From the NCBI GenBank assembly GCA_035275405.1, contig DATEMU010000002.1:62001-126000 (forward strand): a stretch of DNA of 64,000 bases, in the 5' to 3' direction. Source of the stretch: Phycisphaerae bacterium (lineage in GTDB: Bacteria; Planctomycetota; Phycisphaerae; UBA1845; UTPLA1). The notes below the pieces were generated by a model that was not told where the DNA came from, searched no databases, and worked only from the letters and a program-made list of their open reading frames with translations. Made by a program: the position numbers and the translations under genes. Positions 9,133 through 16,776 of the stretch are shown one piece after another; position 1 is the first letter of the stretch; each line of letters starts with the position of its first letter.

Positions 9133-10428
9133 ATGCCCGTCCGTTGGCTGGACCTCCTCTATCTCCCGCTCGCCGTCGCCTACCTTCCCTTCCTGCTGTA
9201 CCAGATGATCGTTCTGAAGAAGAACCGGTTCGGCTGGGGGGAGCGCTTCGGTGCGGTCGCGACTCGCCCGGGCGATCGGCCCTGTGTCTGGATACACGCC
9301 GTTTCCTTGGGTGAAGTAAACGCGACTCGCTCCCTCGTCGACGAAATCGCCACGCGGATGCCGGGCCACGACATCGTCATCTCCGCCACGACGGATACCG
9401 GATATGCCGCCGCAAAACGGCAATATCCTGATCGCCTCGTCTTTCGCTATCCACTGGACCTGACGCCCGTCGTACGCCGCGTGTTCCGTCGAATCCGTCC
9501 CTCCGCCATCCTCCTCATGGAACTGGAAGTCTGGCCGAACTTCCTCGCCATCGCCCGCCAACGGGGAATCGCCGTCTGTATCGCCAACGGGCGCGTCACC
9601 GAGGAAAAGTCCATGCGCCGCTTCCGGCGCCCGGTGCTACGATCGCTCGCACGGCGCATGTTTTCTCAGCTCTCTTTTGTCGCGTCCCAGGATGAGACCT
9701 ACGCCGCCCGGTTCGTGGAATTGGGCGTGCCGCCCGAACGGGTCCATGTGACCGGCTCATTGAAATACGACACCGCCGTCATTGCCGATGACATCCCCGG
9801 CGCCGATTCCCTGGCGGCGGCGATGGGAATCGACCGCGCCCAGCCGCTCATCGTCGCCGGCTCGACGGGACCGGGCGAAGAAGAAATCCTTCTCGATACG
9901 TTTCGTTCGCTGCGCGCAATGCGGCCGGACGTCCAACTCGCGATCATCCCCCGCAAGCCCGAGCGTTTCGACGAAGTCGCGCGACTGGTCGAATCCAATG
10001 GCTTCCCTTGCATCCGCCGAAGTCAGCGACCGGACGCGGGTGTTGCTTCCAATCCGCAATCCCCCGCGGTCTTCCTTGGCGATACCATGGGCGAACTCCG
10101 CAAGTTTTACAGTCTCGCCAGCGTCGTCTTCGTCGGGCGCACGCTCGTTCCGCTCGGCGGCAGCGACCTGATGGAGGTCGCCGCGCTGGAGAGGCCGATG
10201 TGCTTCGGTCCGCACGTCGAGAACTTCGCCGACGTCGCGGAAAAACTGCTCGCCGCCGGCGGGGCGGTCCGTATTCCATCCGCGGCCGAGCTTCCATCCG
10301 CTCTGCACGAACTGTTGGCGGATCGCCCGCGGGCGGTCGAAGTCGGCCGACAAGCGCGCGCGATCGTGCAGCAAAACCTCGGGGCGACGGGCAGAACAGT
10401 CGATCTGCTGCTCGGACTCGGCAGGTAA
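9133..10428 (+). CDS. waaA: 3-deoxy-D-manno-octulosonic acid (Kdo) transferase
   Basis: 431 residues, the usual length for WaaA/KdtA, a GT30-family GT-B enzyme that transfers Kdo from CMP-Kdo to lipid A precursor at the inner membrane. An N-terminal hydrophobic anchor (about 6-25) leads to the hallmark segments WIHAVSLGEVNA (acceptor side, with the catalytic Glu), SATTDTGYAAA, LLMELEVWPN and, in the C-terminal domain, GSTGPGEEE and GPHVENFAD. Its presence implies an LPS-like outer membrane. The start ATG at 9133 gives a complete N-terminal anchor. Confidence 0.95.
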   Translation: MPVRWLDLLYLPLAVAYLPFLLYQMIVLKKNRFGWGERFGAVATRPGDRPCVWIHAVSLGEVNATRSLVDEIATRMPGHDIVISATTDTGYAAAKRQYPDRLVFRYPLDLTPVVRRVFRRIRPSAILLMELEVWPNFLAIARQRGIAVCIANGRVTEEKSMRRFRRPVLRSLARRMFSQLSFVASQDETYAARFVELGVPPERVHVTGSLKYDTAVIADDIPGADSLAAAMGIDRAQPLIVAGSTGPGEEEILLDTFRSLRAMRPDVQLAIIPRKPERFDEVARLVESNGFPCIRRSQRPDAGVASNPQSPAVFLGDTMGELRKFYSLASVVFVGRTLVPLGGSDLMEVAALERPMCFGPHVENFADVAEKLLAAGGAVRIPSAAELPSALHELLADRPRAVEVGRQARAIVQQNLGATGRTVDLLLGLGR

Positions 10429-10550
10429 TAATTCGACTTTCATCCAGAATTAACCCGCGGCTTAAGGCGCCTCTCCTAGCATCCTTCGAGAAAAAATCGG
10501 TCCGTGCCATGCCTCGCTGCATGCGGTCCAACTACGAAAGGATGCCCGTC

Positions 10551-10670
10551 ATGTGGAAACGCAAATTGGTGATGATCCTGATGGCCCTGACGTTGACCAC
10601 TGTCACGATGGGGCTGGACGTCGATTGCGAAGTCGAAGAGGATGACTGCGACTTCTTCTGCTTCGACTAA
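10551..10670 (+). CDS. Small secreted acidic Cys-containing peptide (39 aa)
   Basis: 39 residues: a basic MWKRK start, a hydrophobic core (LVMILMALTLTTVTMGL), and an acidic tail with three cysteines (DCEVEEDDCDFFCFD). It looks like a signal peptide with a very short exported part. The ATG at 10551 follows GAAAGG at nine bases; an ATG at 10542 is too close to that site. It lies between waaA and agmatinase. No family is recognised. The good ribosome site and signal-peptide shape argue for a real gene, but the shortness leaves doubt. Confidence 0.5.
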   Translation: MWKRKLVMILMALTLTTVTMGLDVDCEVEEDDCDFFCFD

Positions 10671-10715
10671 AGGGAATCCCGTTTTCCGTTCTACAGGTGG
10701 CGGGGATGCTCCCTG

Positions 10716-11654
10716 CTACCGATTCGACTCGATGTGCGCAATGAGCTTGTAGGCAAGCTTTGCAGCGAGGAATTCCGTCTGCGCGCTGCCCGACAAGGGC
10801 AGCACCTCGACGATGTCCGCCGCGACGATCCGCCGATCCAGCGCCACCGCCTTCAGCAGGTCATTGACCTGATACCAGTCCATGCCGCCCGGTTCCGGCG
10901 TGCCCGTCCCCGGCGCGTAGGCCGGATCGAGCCCGTCGATGTCGATCGAGACATACACCTCGTCGGACAGGGCGGCGACCGCGCGCTCGATCCAGTCCAC
11001 GTCTTCGTGCGTCTGCTGCGCGGAGATCGGCCGGATACCGCGCCGCTTCATGTATTGGTGCTCCTCCGCGCTGTAGTTGCGAATCCCGACGGGCACGACC
11101 GGCACGCGCAGGTCCCACACACGGCGCATGGCGGAGGCATGACTGTACGGCGTGCCTTCGTAGCTGTCGCGCAGGTCGGCGTGCGCGTCGATCTGCAGGA
11201 CGCTGAGTTTCTTGTGCCGGCCCTTGACCGCGCGGACCAGGCCGCTGGTGATCGAATGCTCGCCGCCCAATCCCAGGAGGAATTTGCCGTCGCGGACCAC
11301 CTTTCGGGCAGCCGCATAGACGGCCTCGTGCATCTCCCGCGGGCCCGCCATCTCCGGCGCGACGGGCTCCAACGTCGCAATCCCCGCGCCGGCAAAATCG
11401 CGCTCATAGGCCTCGTCGAACAACTCGACCTGCTGGCTGGCCGTAATGATCGCGCGGGGGCCGTTGCGCGTGCCCACCTGAAAGCTGACGGTCCCGTCGT
11501 AGGGGATCGGCAGGACCGCGTAGCGCGCCCGGCGGTAGTCGCTCTGGCGGGCCGGCAGGCCGAGAAAATTGTCGGGGATCGTCGCCACGTCAAGCACCTT
11601 ACCATCGACCGCCGCAAATCCGGTCGGCGCCTCGATTTCAAGGCGTCCGGCCAT
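10716..11654 (-). CDS. speB: Agmatinase / arginase-family ureohydrolase
   Basis: About 312 residues. The metal-binding motifs of the ureohydrolase family are all present: GGEHS, DAHADLRD and SIDIDGLDP, which hold the binuclear manganese centre. Overall similarity is to agmatinase (agmatine to putrescine plus urea) rather than arginase or formiminoglutamase, but members of this family cannot be told apart safely by eye. The start at 11654 (MAGRLEIEAP) is favoured over the upstream in-frame ATG at 11681. It is divergent from the ferredoxin gene, with about 150 bases between. Confidence 0.85.
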   Translation of the reverse strand: MAGRLEIEAPTGFAAVDGKVLDVATIPDNFLGLPARQSDYRRARYAVLPIPYDGTVSFQVGTRNGPRAIITASQQVELFDEAYERDFAGAGIATLEPVAPEMAGPREMHEAVYAAARKVVRDGKFLLGLGGEHSITSGLVRAVKGRHKKLSVLQIDAHADLRDSYEGTPYSHASAMRRVWDLRVPVVPVGIRNYSAEEHQYMKRRGIRPISAQQTHEDVDWIERAVAALSDEVYVSIDIDGLDPAYAPGTGTPEPGGMDWYQVNDLLKAVALDRRIVAADIVEVLPLSGSAQTEFLAAKLAYKLIAHIESNR

Positions 11655-11803
11655 GATCGTCGGGGGCCGGCGGCGAGGCAAGGGGCCGCCGAATCGGGAG
11701 GTTGACGCTGGGGGCGAACCTTTGTCAGATACACGCCTTGCGTGACCCGGACGGAGGGCACGGGACGGTCGCGGATGGGTACGGTCACTAGAGGAACCAC
11801 ACC

Positions 11804-12157
11804 ATGACTCATGTTGTCACAGAGCGGTGCGTGAAGTGCCGGTATACGGACTGTGCGACGGTCTGCCCGGTTGAGTGTTTTTGGGAGACGACGGATCCGC
11901 CGATGCTGGTGATCGATCCGGACACGTGCATCGACTGCGGCCTGTGCATCCCCGAGTGCCCGGTGCATGCGATCTACACGGAAGATGAAGTGCCCGGGCC
12001 TTACAAGGAATGGACCGCGAAGAACAAGGAACTGTTCAGCAAGGGGACCAACATCACGGAGAAGAAGGACGCGCTGCCGGGGGCGCTCACGCTTGAGCAG
12101 ATTCAACAAAAGGAGAAAGACCAGGGATGGGACATTCCCGAACCGGGGGGCACGTAG
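11804..12157 (+). CDS. 7Fe-type ferredoxin
   Basis: 117 residues. The first half has CVKCRYTDCATVCPVECF (a modified 3Fe/4Fe motif) followed by CIDCGLCIPECP, a classical 4Fe-4S motif, as in FdxA-type 7Fe ferredoxins. The C-terminal third (about 65-117) is charged and helical. It is a soluble one-electron carrier; the partner is unknown. AGAGGAACC precedes the ATG. It stands immediately before the duplicated lipoprotein module, and its 3' half has been copied, as a relic, to 13981-14181. Confidence 0.9.
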   Translation: MTHVVTERCVKCRYTDCATVCPVECFWETTDPPMLVIDPDTCIDCGLCIPECPVHAIYTEDEVPGPYKEWTAKNKELFSKGTNITEKKDALPGALTLEQIQQKEKDQGWDIPEPGGT

Positions 12158-12242
12158 CGGAGGCCATGCCGTTGGAGTTTGGCACTAACCACGAGCCTTG
12201 CTGCGGGTCAGGATTCCCGGGGCGGTCATGCGAATGACGGGA

Positions 12243-13019
12243 ATGAACCGGCGGGCTTCAATCGCCAGCATCGTACTTTTTTCATTTTGGGTCGGCGGTT
12301 GCGCGGAGAAAACCAGCGGGCCGGTCATTTTCTACCTCGACGGCGCCGGCTGGTATGGCAGCGCCGGTTCCGTCGAAGCGGGGCTGCGCAAGGCCGGGTA
12401 CACCGGCGAGTTTCAGAGGTTTTCGTGGAGTTCATTTCTCGGTCCGGCCACTGATCATCTCCTCGCGGCGAACAGCAAACTGATCGCGCAGCGGCTGGCG
12501 GACCGCATCGAAAAAGCGCGTTCGGCCCATCCTGAGGCTCCCATCAATGTCATGGGACTGTCGGCGGGGTCCTCGCTCATCCTCCTGGCCTTGCAGCAGC
12601 TCAAGGAAGGCGTGCAGGTGGACAACGTCGTCTTGTTTTCACCGAGCGTGTCGTCCGAACACAACCTGACGAAGGCGATGCGGCACGTCAGGCGAAACCT
12701 GTACGCGACGACGAGCCCGCATGACGGGATCCTCGGCGCGCTGCCGGTAAACGCGGAGGGCAAGGGCGGGCCGCCGGCCGGGAGATCGGGTTTTCGTTTC
12801 CCGCGCGGCGCGAGTCGGGCTTCGACCGAGGCCTATCAGCGCGTGATCAACCTGCCCTGGCAGCCGTCTTATCTGGGCTATGGGTGGAGCGGCAGCCATG
12901 TGTCGGTCACGGATAGCGAATTCGTCGCGGGGGTCATCGCACCGCGAATACTGACGACCGAGCCCTATCCGCTCGATCGTTCGATTGCGGCGCGGTACGC
13001 GATGAGGACTCAAAGATGA
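12243..13019 (+). CDS. Alpha/beta-hydrolase-like lipoprotein, copy 1
   Basis: About 258 residues. A signal peptide ends in VGGC, a lipobox at about residue 18. The mature protein starts with GPVIFYLDGAGWYGSAGSVEAGLRKAG, typical of the first strand and oxyanion region of alpha/beta hydrolases, and has a nucleophile elbow GLSAGSS (Ser at about 103). The acid and His residues are not certain; a His in SGSHVSV is a candidate. A role as secreted esterase or lipase is inference. The ATG at 12243 is preferred over upstream codons because it starts the signal peptide. Its stop overlaps the next gene as ATGA, so the two are translationally coupled. Copy 2 is at 14141-14947. Confidence 0.75.
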   Translation: MNRRASIASIVLFSFWVGGCAEKTSGPVIFYLDGAGWYGSAGSVEAGLRKAGYTGEFQRFSWSSFLGPATDHLLAANSKLIAQRLADRIEKARSAHPEAPINVMGLSAGSSLILLALQQLKEGVQVDNVVLFSPSVSSEHNLTKAMRHVRRNLYATTSPHDGILGALPVNAEGKGGPPAGRSGFRFPRGASRASTEAYQRVINLPWQPSYLGYGWSGSHVSVTDSEFVAGVIAPRILTTEPYPLDRSIAARYAMRTQR

Positions 13020-13924
13020 AGAAGCGCGCGAAACCGTTTTCCGTTTTCGCCGCGCTGGCCCTCGTCCTGGTCTCGGAAGGTTGCGGCGGGACACGATTCT
13101 ACCGAGCGGGCCGTGAGGCAGAAAAAAAAGGAGACTGGGCGACCGCCTACAAGGAATATTGCCGGGCGGCGGAGCGCTATCGTTCTAACGGGATCGTGGC
13201 CGACGGATTGGCGCGCGTGCGGCCGGCCGCGGCGGCTCAGGCGGAACGGGCGGGATTGGCGGCGATGGATGCAGGCCGCTTTGACGATGCCTGGCGATTG
13301 TTCATGCGCGCCCTGGACATCCAGCCCGATCACGCCAACGCCGCTCAGCTTATTCGACAAATAGAATGCGATCATCCCGGGCAGATCGCCCTGGCCAAGA
13401 ACGAATGGCTCGCGCGCGGTCCCGCGGCCCTGTCCTCCCCGCCACAACAGGTACTCGCCATGGCACCCGCGTCTCCGCCTTCCCCTCGTGAGCGTGCCGC
13501 TCCATCGGCGACGCCGACGCGCGATACTATGCTTGCGGACAGCGCCCCATCGGCCGATGACGAACCGACGAAAACTGAAACAACCGCAGCGCCGGTCCGG
13601 CCACGACCCATTGACTCCGAACCCATTGCACCGGCGGAAACACAGGTTTTCCTCTCGGTCCACACCCTGAGCCTCAAAGACCGCCGCTATGCCCGCTTGG
13701 CGCTCGCCGCCGACGGTATCGGCGTCAGGCTGAAGGACACCGACGGCGACGGGGAGGTCGATCTGGACCTATTCGATGGCAGAAAGAGGATTCAAAAAGT
13801 CCGCGATTTGGAATTGGGTCGTTCCCAGACCTTTCGCGGTAAGTCCGGCACGCTCTACCGCCTGACGCTGATCAGCGTCACCCACAAGTCACACACCGTC
13901 CGGCTCGGCGTCAAGCGCGCCTAG
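13016..13924 (+). CDS. TPR-like lipoprotein with novel C-terminal domain, copy 1
   Basis: 302 residues. The signal peptide ends in SEGC (about residue 23). Residues about 25-125 form two or three TPR-like helical hairpins (AEKKGDWATAYKEYCRAAE, AMDAGRFDDAWRLFMRALD). A Pro/Ala-rich linker (about 140-215) leads to a C-terminal domain of about 90 residues beginning SVHTLSLKDRRYARLAL and ending HTVRLGVKRA, which I cannot assign to a known family. It overlaps the hydrolase lipoprotein by ATGA, suggesting equal production and a joint job at the envelope. Copy 2 has a much longer linker. Confidence 0.75.
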   Translation: MKKRAKPFSVFAALALVLVSEGCGGTRFYRAGREAEKKGDWATAYKEYCRAAERYRSNGIVADGLARVRPAAAAQAERAGLAAMDAGRFDDAWRLFMRALDIQPDHANAAQLIRQIECDHPGQIALAKNEWLARGPAALSSPPQQVLAMAPASPPSPRERAAPSATPTRDTMLADSAPSADDEPTKTETTAAPVRPRPIDSEPIAPAETQVFLSVHTLSLKDRRYARLALAADGIGVRLKDTDGDGEVDLDLFDGRKRIQKVRDLELGRSQTFRGKSGTLYRLTLISVTHKSHTVRLGVKRA

Positions 13925-13980
13925 CGCGGCCACGTTTCAATTCCTGAACCGATCATGCTTTACGACGCCACGCGTCCGCT

Positions 13981-14181
13981 GAGCCCGTCCACGCGATCCG
14001 TGCGGAGGACGAAATTTCCGGACCTTACCAGGAGTGGGCGGCCAAAAGCACGGTAGTGTTCAGCAAGGGCACGAATATCACCGAGAAAAAGGATGCGCGA
14101 TCGGGGGCGCTGACGCTTGAACAGATTCTGCAAAGGGAGAATGACGAGGGCTGGGACCTCCCGAAACCGGTGGGGGAGCTG
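13981..14181 (+). pseudogene. Relic of the ferredoxin 3' half
   Basis: Translated from 13981, this stretch reads EPVHAIRAEDE, then SGPYQEWAAKS, then FSKGTNITEKKDA and ALTLEQIL, finishing GWDLPKPVG. It aligns without gaps to the ferredoxin (PECPVHAI to the C-terminus). All N-terminal cysteines are missing, the one remaining cluster Cys is replaced, and there is no start codon or ferredoxin stop. It marks the left edge of the segment copied from 11954 onward, at an offset of 2027 bases. Confidence 0.85.
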
Positions 14182-14947
14182 TCTCGTCGGTCTCGTGCTG
14201 ATGATCAGCGGAGTCGGGGGCTGCGCGGAGAAAATTCGCGGCCCCGTCGTCTTCTATCTTGACGGCGCCGGCTGGTACGCCAGCGCCGGTTCCGTTGAAT
14301 CGGGTCTGCGCAAGGCCGGATACAAAGGCTCCTTCCGAACTTTCTCATGGAGCGCCTTTCTCGGCCCGGCCCACGATCATCTCATTACCGCCAAGAGCGG
14401 ACTCTTAGCCAGACAACTGGCCCGCAGGATCGAAAAGGCCCGGGCCGCGAACCCCGACGCCCCGATTCACGTGATGGGCCTTTCCGCGGGAACGTCCCTG
14501 ATCCTCCGCGCCCTTGAGGAACTGGAAGACGGCGTCAAGGTCGACAACGTCGTATTGTTCTCATCCAGCGCCTCGTCCGAGCACAATCTGACCAGGGTGA
14601 TGCGCCATGTACGACGCAATCTCTACGCCACCACCAGCCCTCACGACTCGATACTCAGCACGCTACCCGTCAACGCCGACGGCAAGGGCGGTCCCCCCGC
14701 CGGTCGCGTCGGTTTTCGATTTCCGCGCGGATCGACCCGTGAATCCATCTCCGCGTATCAACGCGTCGTCAATCTCCCGTGGCAGCCCACCTATCTGGGA
14801 TTCGGGTGGAACGGGAGTCACACCTCGGTGACCGGCAGCGAATTTGTCGCCGCCGTCATCGCACCACGAGTGCTGACGTCGGAGCCCTATCCCCTCGATC
14901 GGTCCATTGCCGCCATCGATGCCGATGATTCCATGGAGTGCCCATGA
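14141..14947 (+). CDS. Alpha/beta-hydrolase-like lipoprotein, copy 2
   Basis: About 268 residues and clearly paralogous to copy 1 throughout the mature part: YLDGAGWYASAGSVESGLRKAG, GLSAGTS nucleophile elbow, SSEHNL, NLYATTSPHD, EPYPLDRSIAA. The lipobox is VGGC at about residue 28. The N-region of the signal peptide (MTRAGTSRNRWGSCL) is read from the ferredoxin relic in a shifted frame, so it has no counterpart in copy 1. The ATG at 14141 lies just after AAAGGGAG; an in-frame TTG at 14117 is an alternative. The stop overlaps the next gene as ATGA, the same coupling as in copy 1. Confidence 0.75.
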   Translation: MTRAGTSRNRWGSCLVGLVLMISGVGGCAEKIRGPVVFYLDGAGWYASAGSVESGLRKAGYKGSFRTFSWSAFLGPAHDHLITAKSGLLARQLARRIEKARAANPDAPIHVMGLSAGTSLILRALEELEDGVKVDNVVLFSSSASSEHNLTRVMRHVRRNLYATTSPHDSILSTLPVNADGKGGPPAGRVGFRFPRGSTRESISAYQRVVNLPWQPTYLGFGWNGSHTSVTGSEFVAAVIAPRVLTSEPYPLDRSIAAIDADDSMECP

Positions 14948-16587
14948 CGACATCTCGTGGACGATCAACGGTGGCGAGCGCTGTTCTTGTGGCGATCGCC
15001 CACATGGTTGGATGTGGAGGCGGCGAGTTCTACGAGCTCGGCCAGAAGGCGGAAAAAAAGGGGGACCTCGCATTCGCCTACAACCAATACGCCCGCGCGG
15101 CGGCGCAGGATCGATCCGGCGCTGTCCGCGAGAGCCTCGCACGAACTCGCGCGGCCGCGACCGCCCAGGCGGAACGGGCAGGATTGGATGCACTGGACGA
15201 AGACCGCTTCGACGACGCCTGGCGGGCCTTCATGCGTACGCTCGAAATCCAACCCGATCATCCGACCGCCGTGCAGCTCGTTCGACAACTGGAAAACGAA
15301 CATCCCCGGGAGATTGCCGGCGTCAAGCGAGAATGGCTCACACGTGGGTCGGCAGCCTTGTCCGTCGCGGAAGTGCGGGTGCTCGCCATGGCGCCGCCCC
15401 CTTCGCTTACGCCGAGGGTATCGCTCGCCCTACCGCCGAACTCCCTCGACGATACGAATAGTCGGCCCACGAAACCCGCTCGGGAAACAACCTCTTCGCC
15501 GGCGATTGCCGTTCGGGAGGCGAGTTCTCCGTCCGTGAAACCCGCGCGGGAAACGACCGCACTCGCCGCATTGCCATTGCGAGAGGCCACTGTTCCGCCC
15601 CCGCTCATAGTTAACGAACCGGCCGCTACTCCGAAGATCCCCGTGCAGAAGGCCATCGCTCCGCCCGTTATAACCGCTCCGCCCGCAGAACCTGTGCGAG
15701 AAGCGAGCATGCCGCCCGCGACACCCGCGCGAGAAACGAGCGCTCAGCCCGCAACAACTATCCAGGAAGCAACCACTCCGTCCACCATGCCTGTGCGGAA
15801 TGCGTCCGTTTCGCCCGTGAGTCCCGCACGGGAGACGACCGTCCTGGCCACCAAGCCATTGCGACCCGCCGTCGTTCCTCCCACGATAACTGACAAGGAA
15901 CCAACTGCTTCCCCGACAGTTTCTGAGAAGAACGCCACCGCGTCGCCGCCGAAACCAGTCAGCGAGCCGATCGTCGCGGCTCCCGCGCCTCCACCGACCA
16001 CCACGATGTCCAGGCCGCCTGACGGGCTTTGGCCGGCGCTGCGATTGGCCCGGCGATCATCGCCGCCGCGAGAAATGGCAATCCCATCGGTCAAGACTGT
16101 AAAATTCGTCGAAGATCCTCCTCGTCGGGTTGCGCCGGTGGTGAAAACGCCGCAGGTCACTGCGGTCGTATCCCGGCAGCCGGACGAGCCTTCGCCGCCG
16201 CCCAAACCGGTGAAGAATTCCTCGCCAAGACCCAAGCCCCTCAAAAAGCGCCGGCCTCCGCCTGTCCAGCCGATCGAAGCTGAAGCCCTCGAACCGATTG
16301 AGCCGCCCGGCTTCACGTCCATTCACACGTTGAGCCTCAACGACCGCCGTTATTCGCGCATGGCCCTGTCCGTGGACGGCATCGGCGTCCGGGTCAAGGA
16401 CACGGAGAGCAGCGGAGTGGCCGATCTGGACCTCTTCGACGGCAAGAAGCGGATTCAAAAGATCCGCGACCTGGAGGTCGGTCGCTCGCAGACGTTTCGG
16501 GGCAAGTCGGGCGCGCTCTATCGCGTGACGCTGCTGGGCGTCCATCATAAGTCGCGGACGGTGCGGCTGGGCGTGAAGCGGGCGTAG
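14944..16587 (+). CDS. TPR-like lipoprotein with expanded repeat linker, copy 2
   Basis: About 547 residues. The signal peptide ends at MVGC, followed by a TPR-like region matching copy 1 (AEKKGDLAFAYNQYARAA, ALDEDRFDDAWRAFMRTLE). The linker (about 150-455) is enlarged by degenerate units of roughly 15-20 residues, such as PARETT, VREASxPP and PVRNAS, rich in Pro, Ala, Thr and Glu. The C-terminal domain of about 90 residues (SIHTLSLNDRRYSRMAL to RTVRLGVKRA) is strongly conserved with copy 1. The ATG at 14944 overlaps the upstream stop; an in-frame GTG is at 14938. A linker like this often spans the periplasm or peptidoglycan; that role is inference. Confidence 0.75.
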   Translation: MTTSRGRSTVASAVLVAIAHMVGCGGGEFYELGQKAEKKGDLAFAYNQYARAAAQDRSGAVRESLARTRAAATAQAERAGLDALDEDRFDDAWRAFMRTLEIQPDHPTAVQLVRQLENEHPREIAGVKREWLTRGSAALSVAEVRVLAMAPPPSLTPRVSLALPPNSLDDTNSRPTKPARETTSSPAIAVREASSPSVKPARETTALAALPLREATVPPPLIVNEPAATPKIPVQKAIAPPVITAPPAEPVREASMPPATPARETSAQPATTIQEATTPSTMPVRNASVSPVSPARETTVLATKPLRPAVVPPTITDKEPTASPTVSEKNATASPPKPVSEPIVAAPAPPPTTTMSRPPDGLWPALRLARRSSPPREMAIPSVKTVKFVEDPPRRVAPVVKTPQVTAVVSRQPDEPSPPPKPVKNSSPRPKPLKKRRPPPVQPIEAEALEPIEPPGFTSIHTLSLNDRRYSRMALSVDGIGVRVKDTESSGVADLDLFDGKKRIQKIRDLEVGRSQTFRGKSGALYRVTLLGVHHKSRTVRLGVKRA

Positions 16588-16776
16588 CAGCGTCCCTGGC
16601 ATCTCGCCCTTTTAGATTTCCTCTTTTCAAATTTCAGTTGGGCCTCATGCGCGCCTTGCGACCAAGGTCTTGGTTCATCGAACGAACCATGGGATAATGG
16701 AGTTGTAGTTCTTGAGAGAGGGCGCCTTCGCAATACTGGCAATACTGCCCGGCGTGGCGGCAGGCATGAGAATCTG

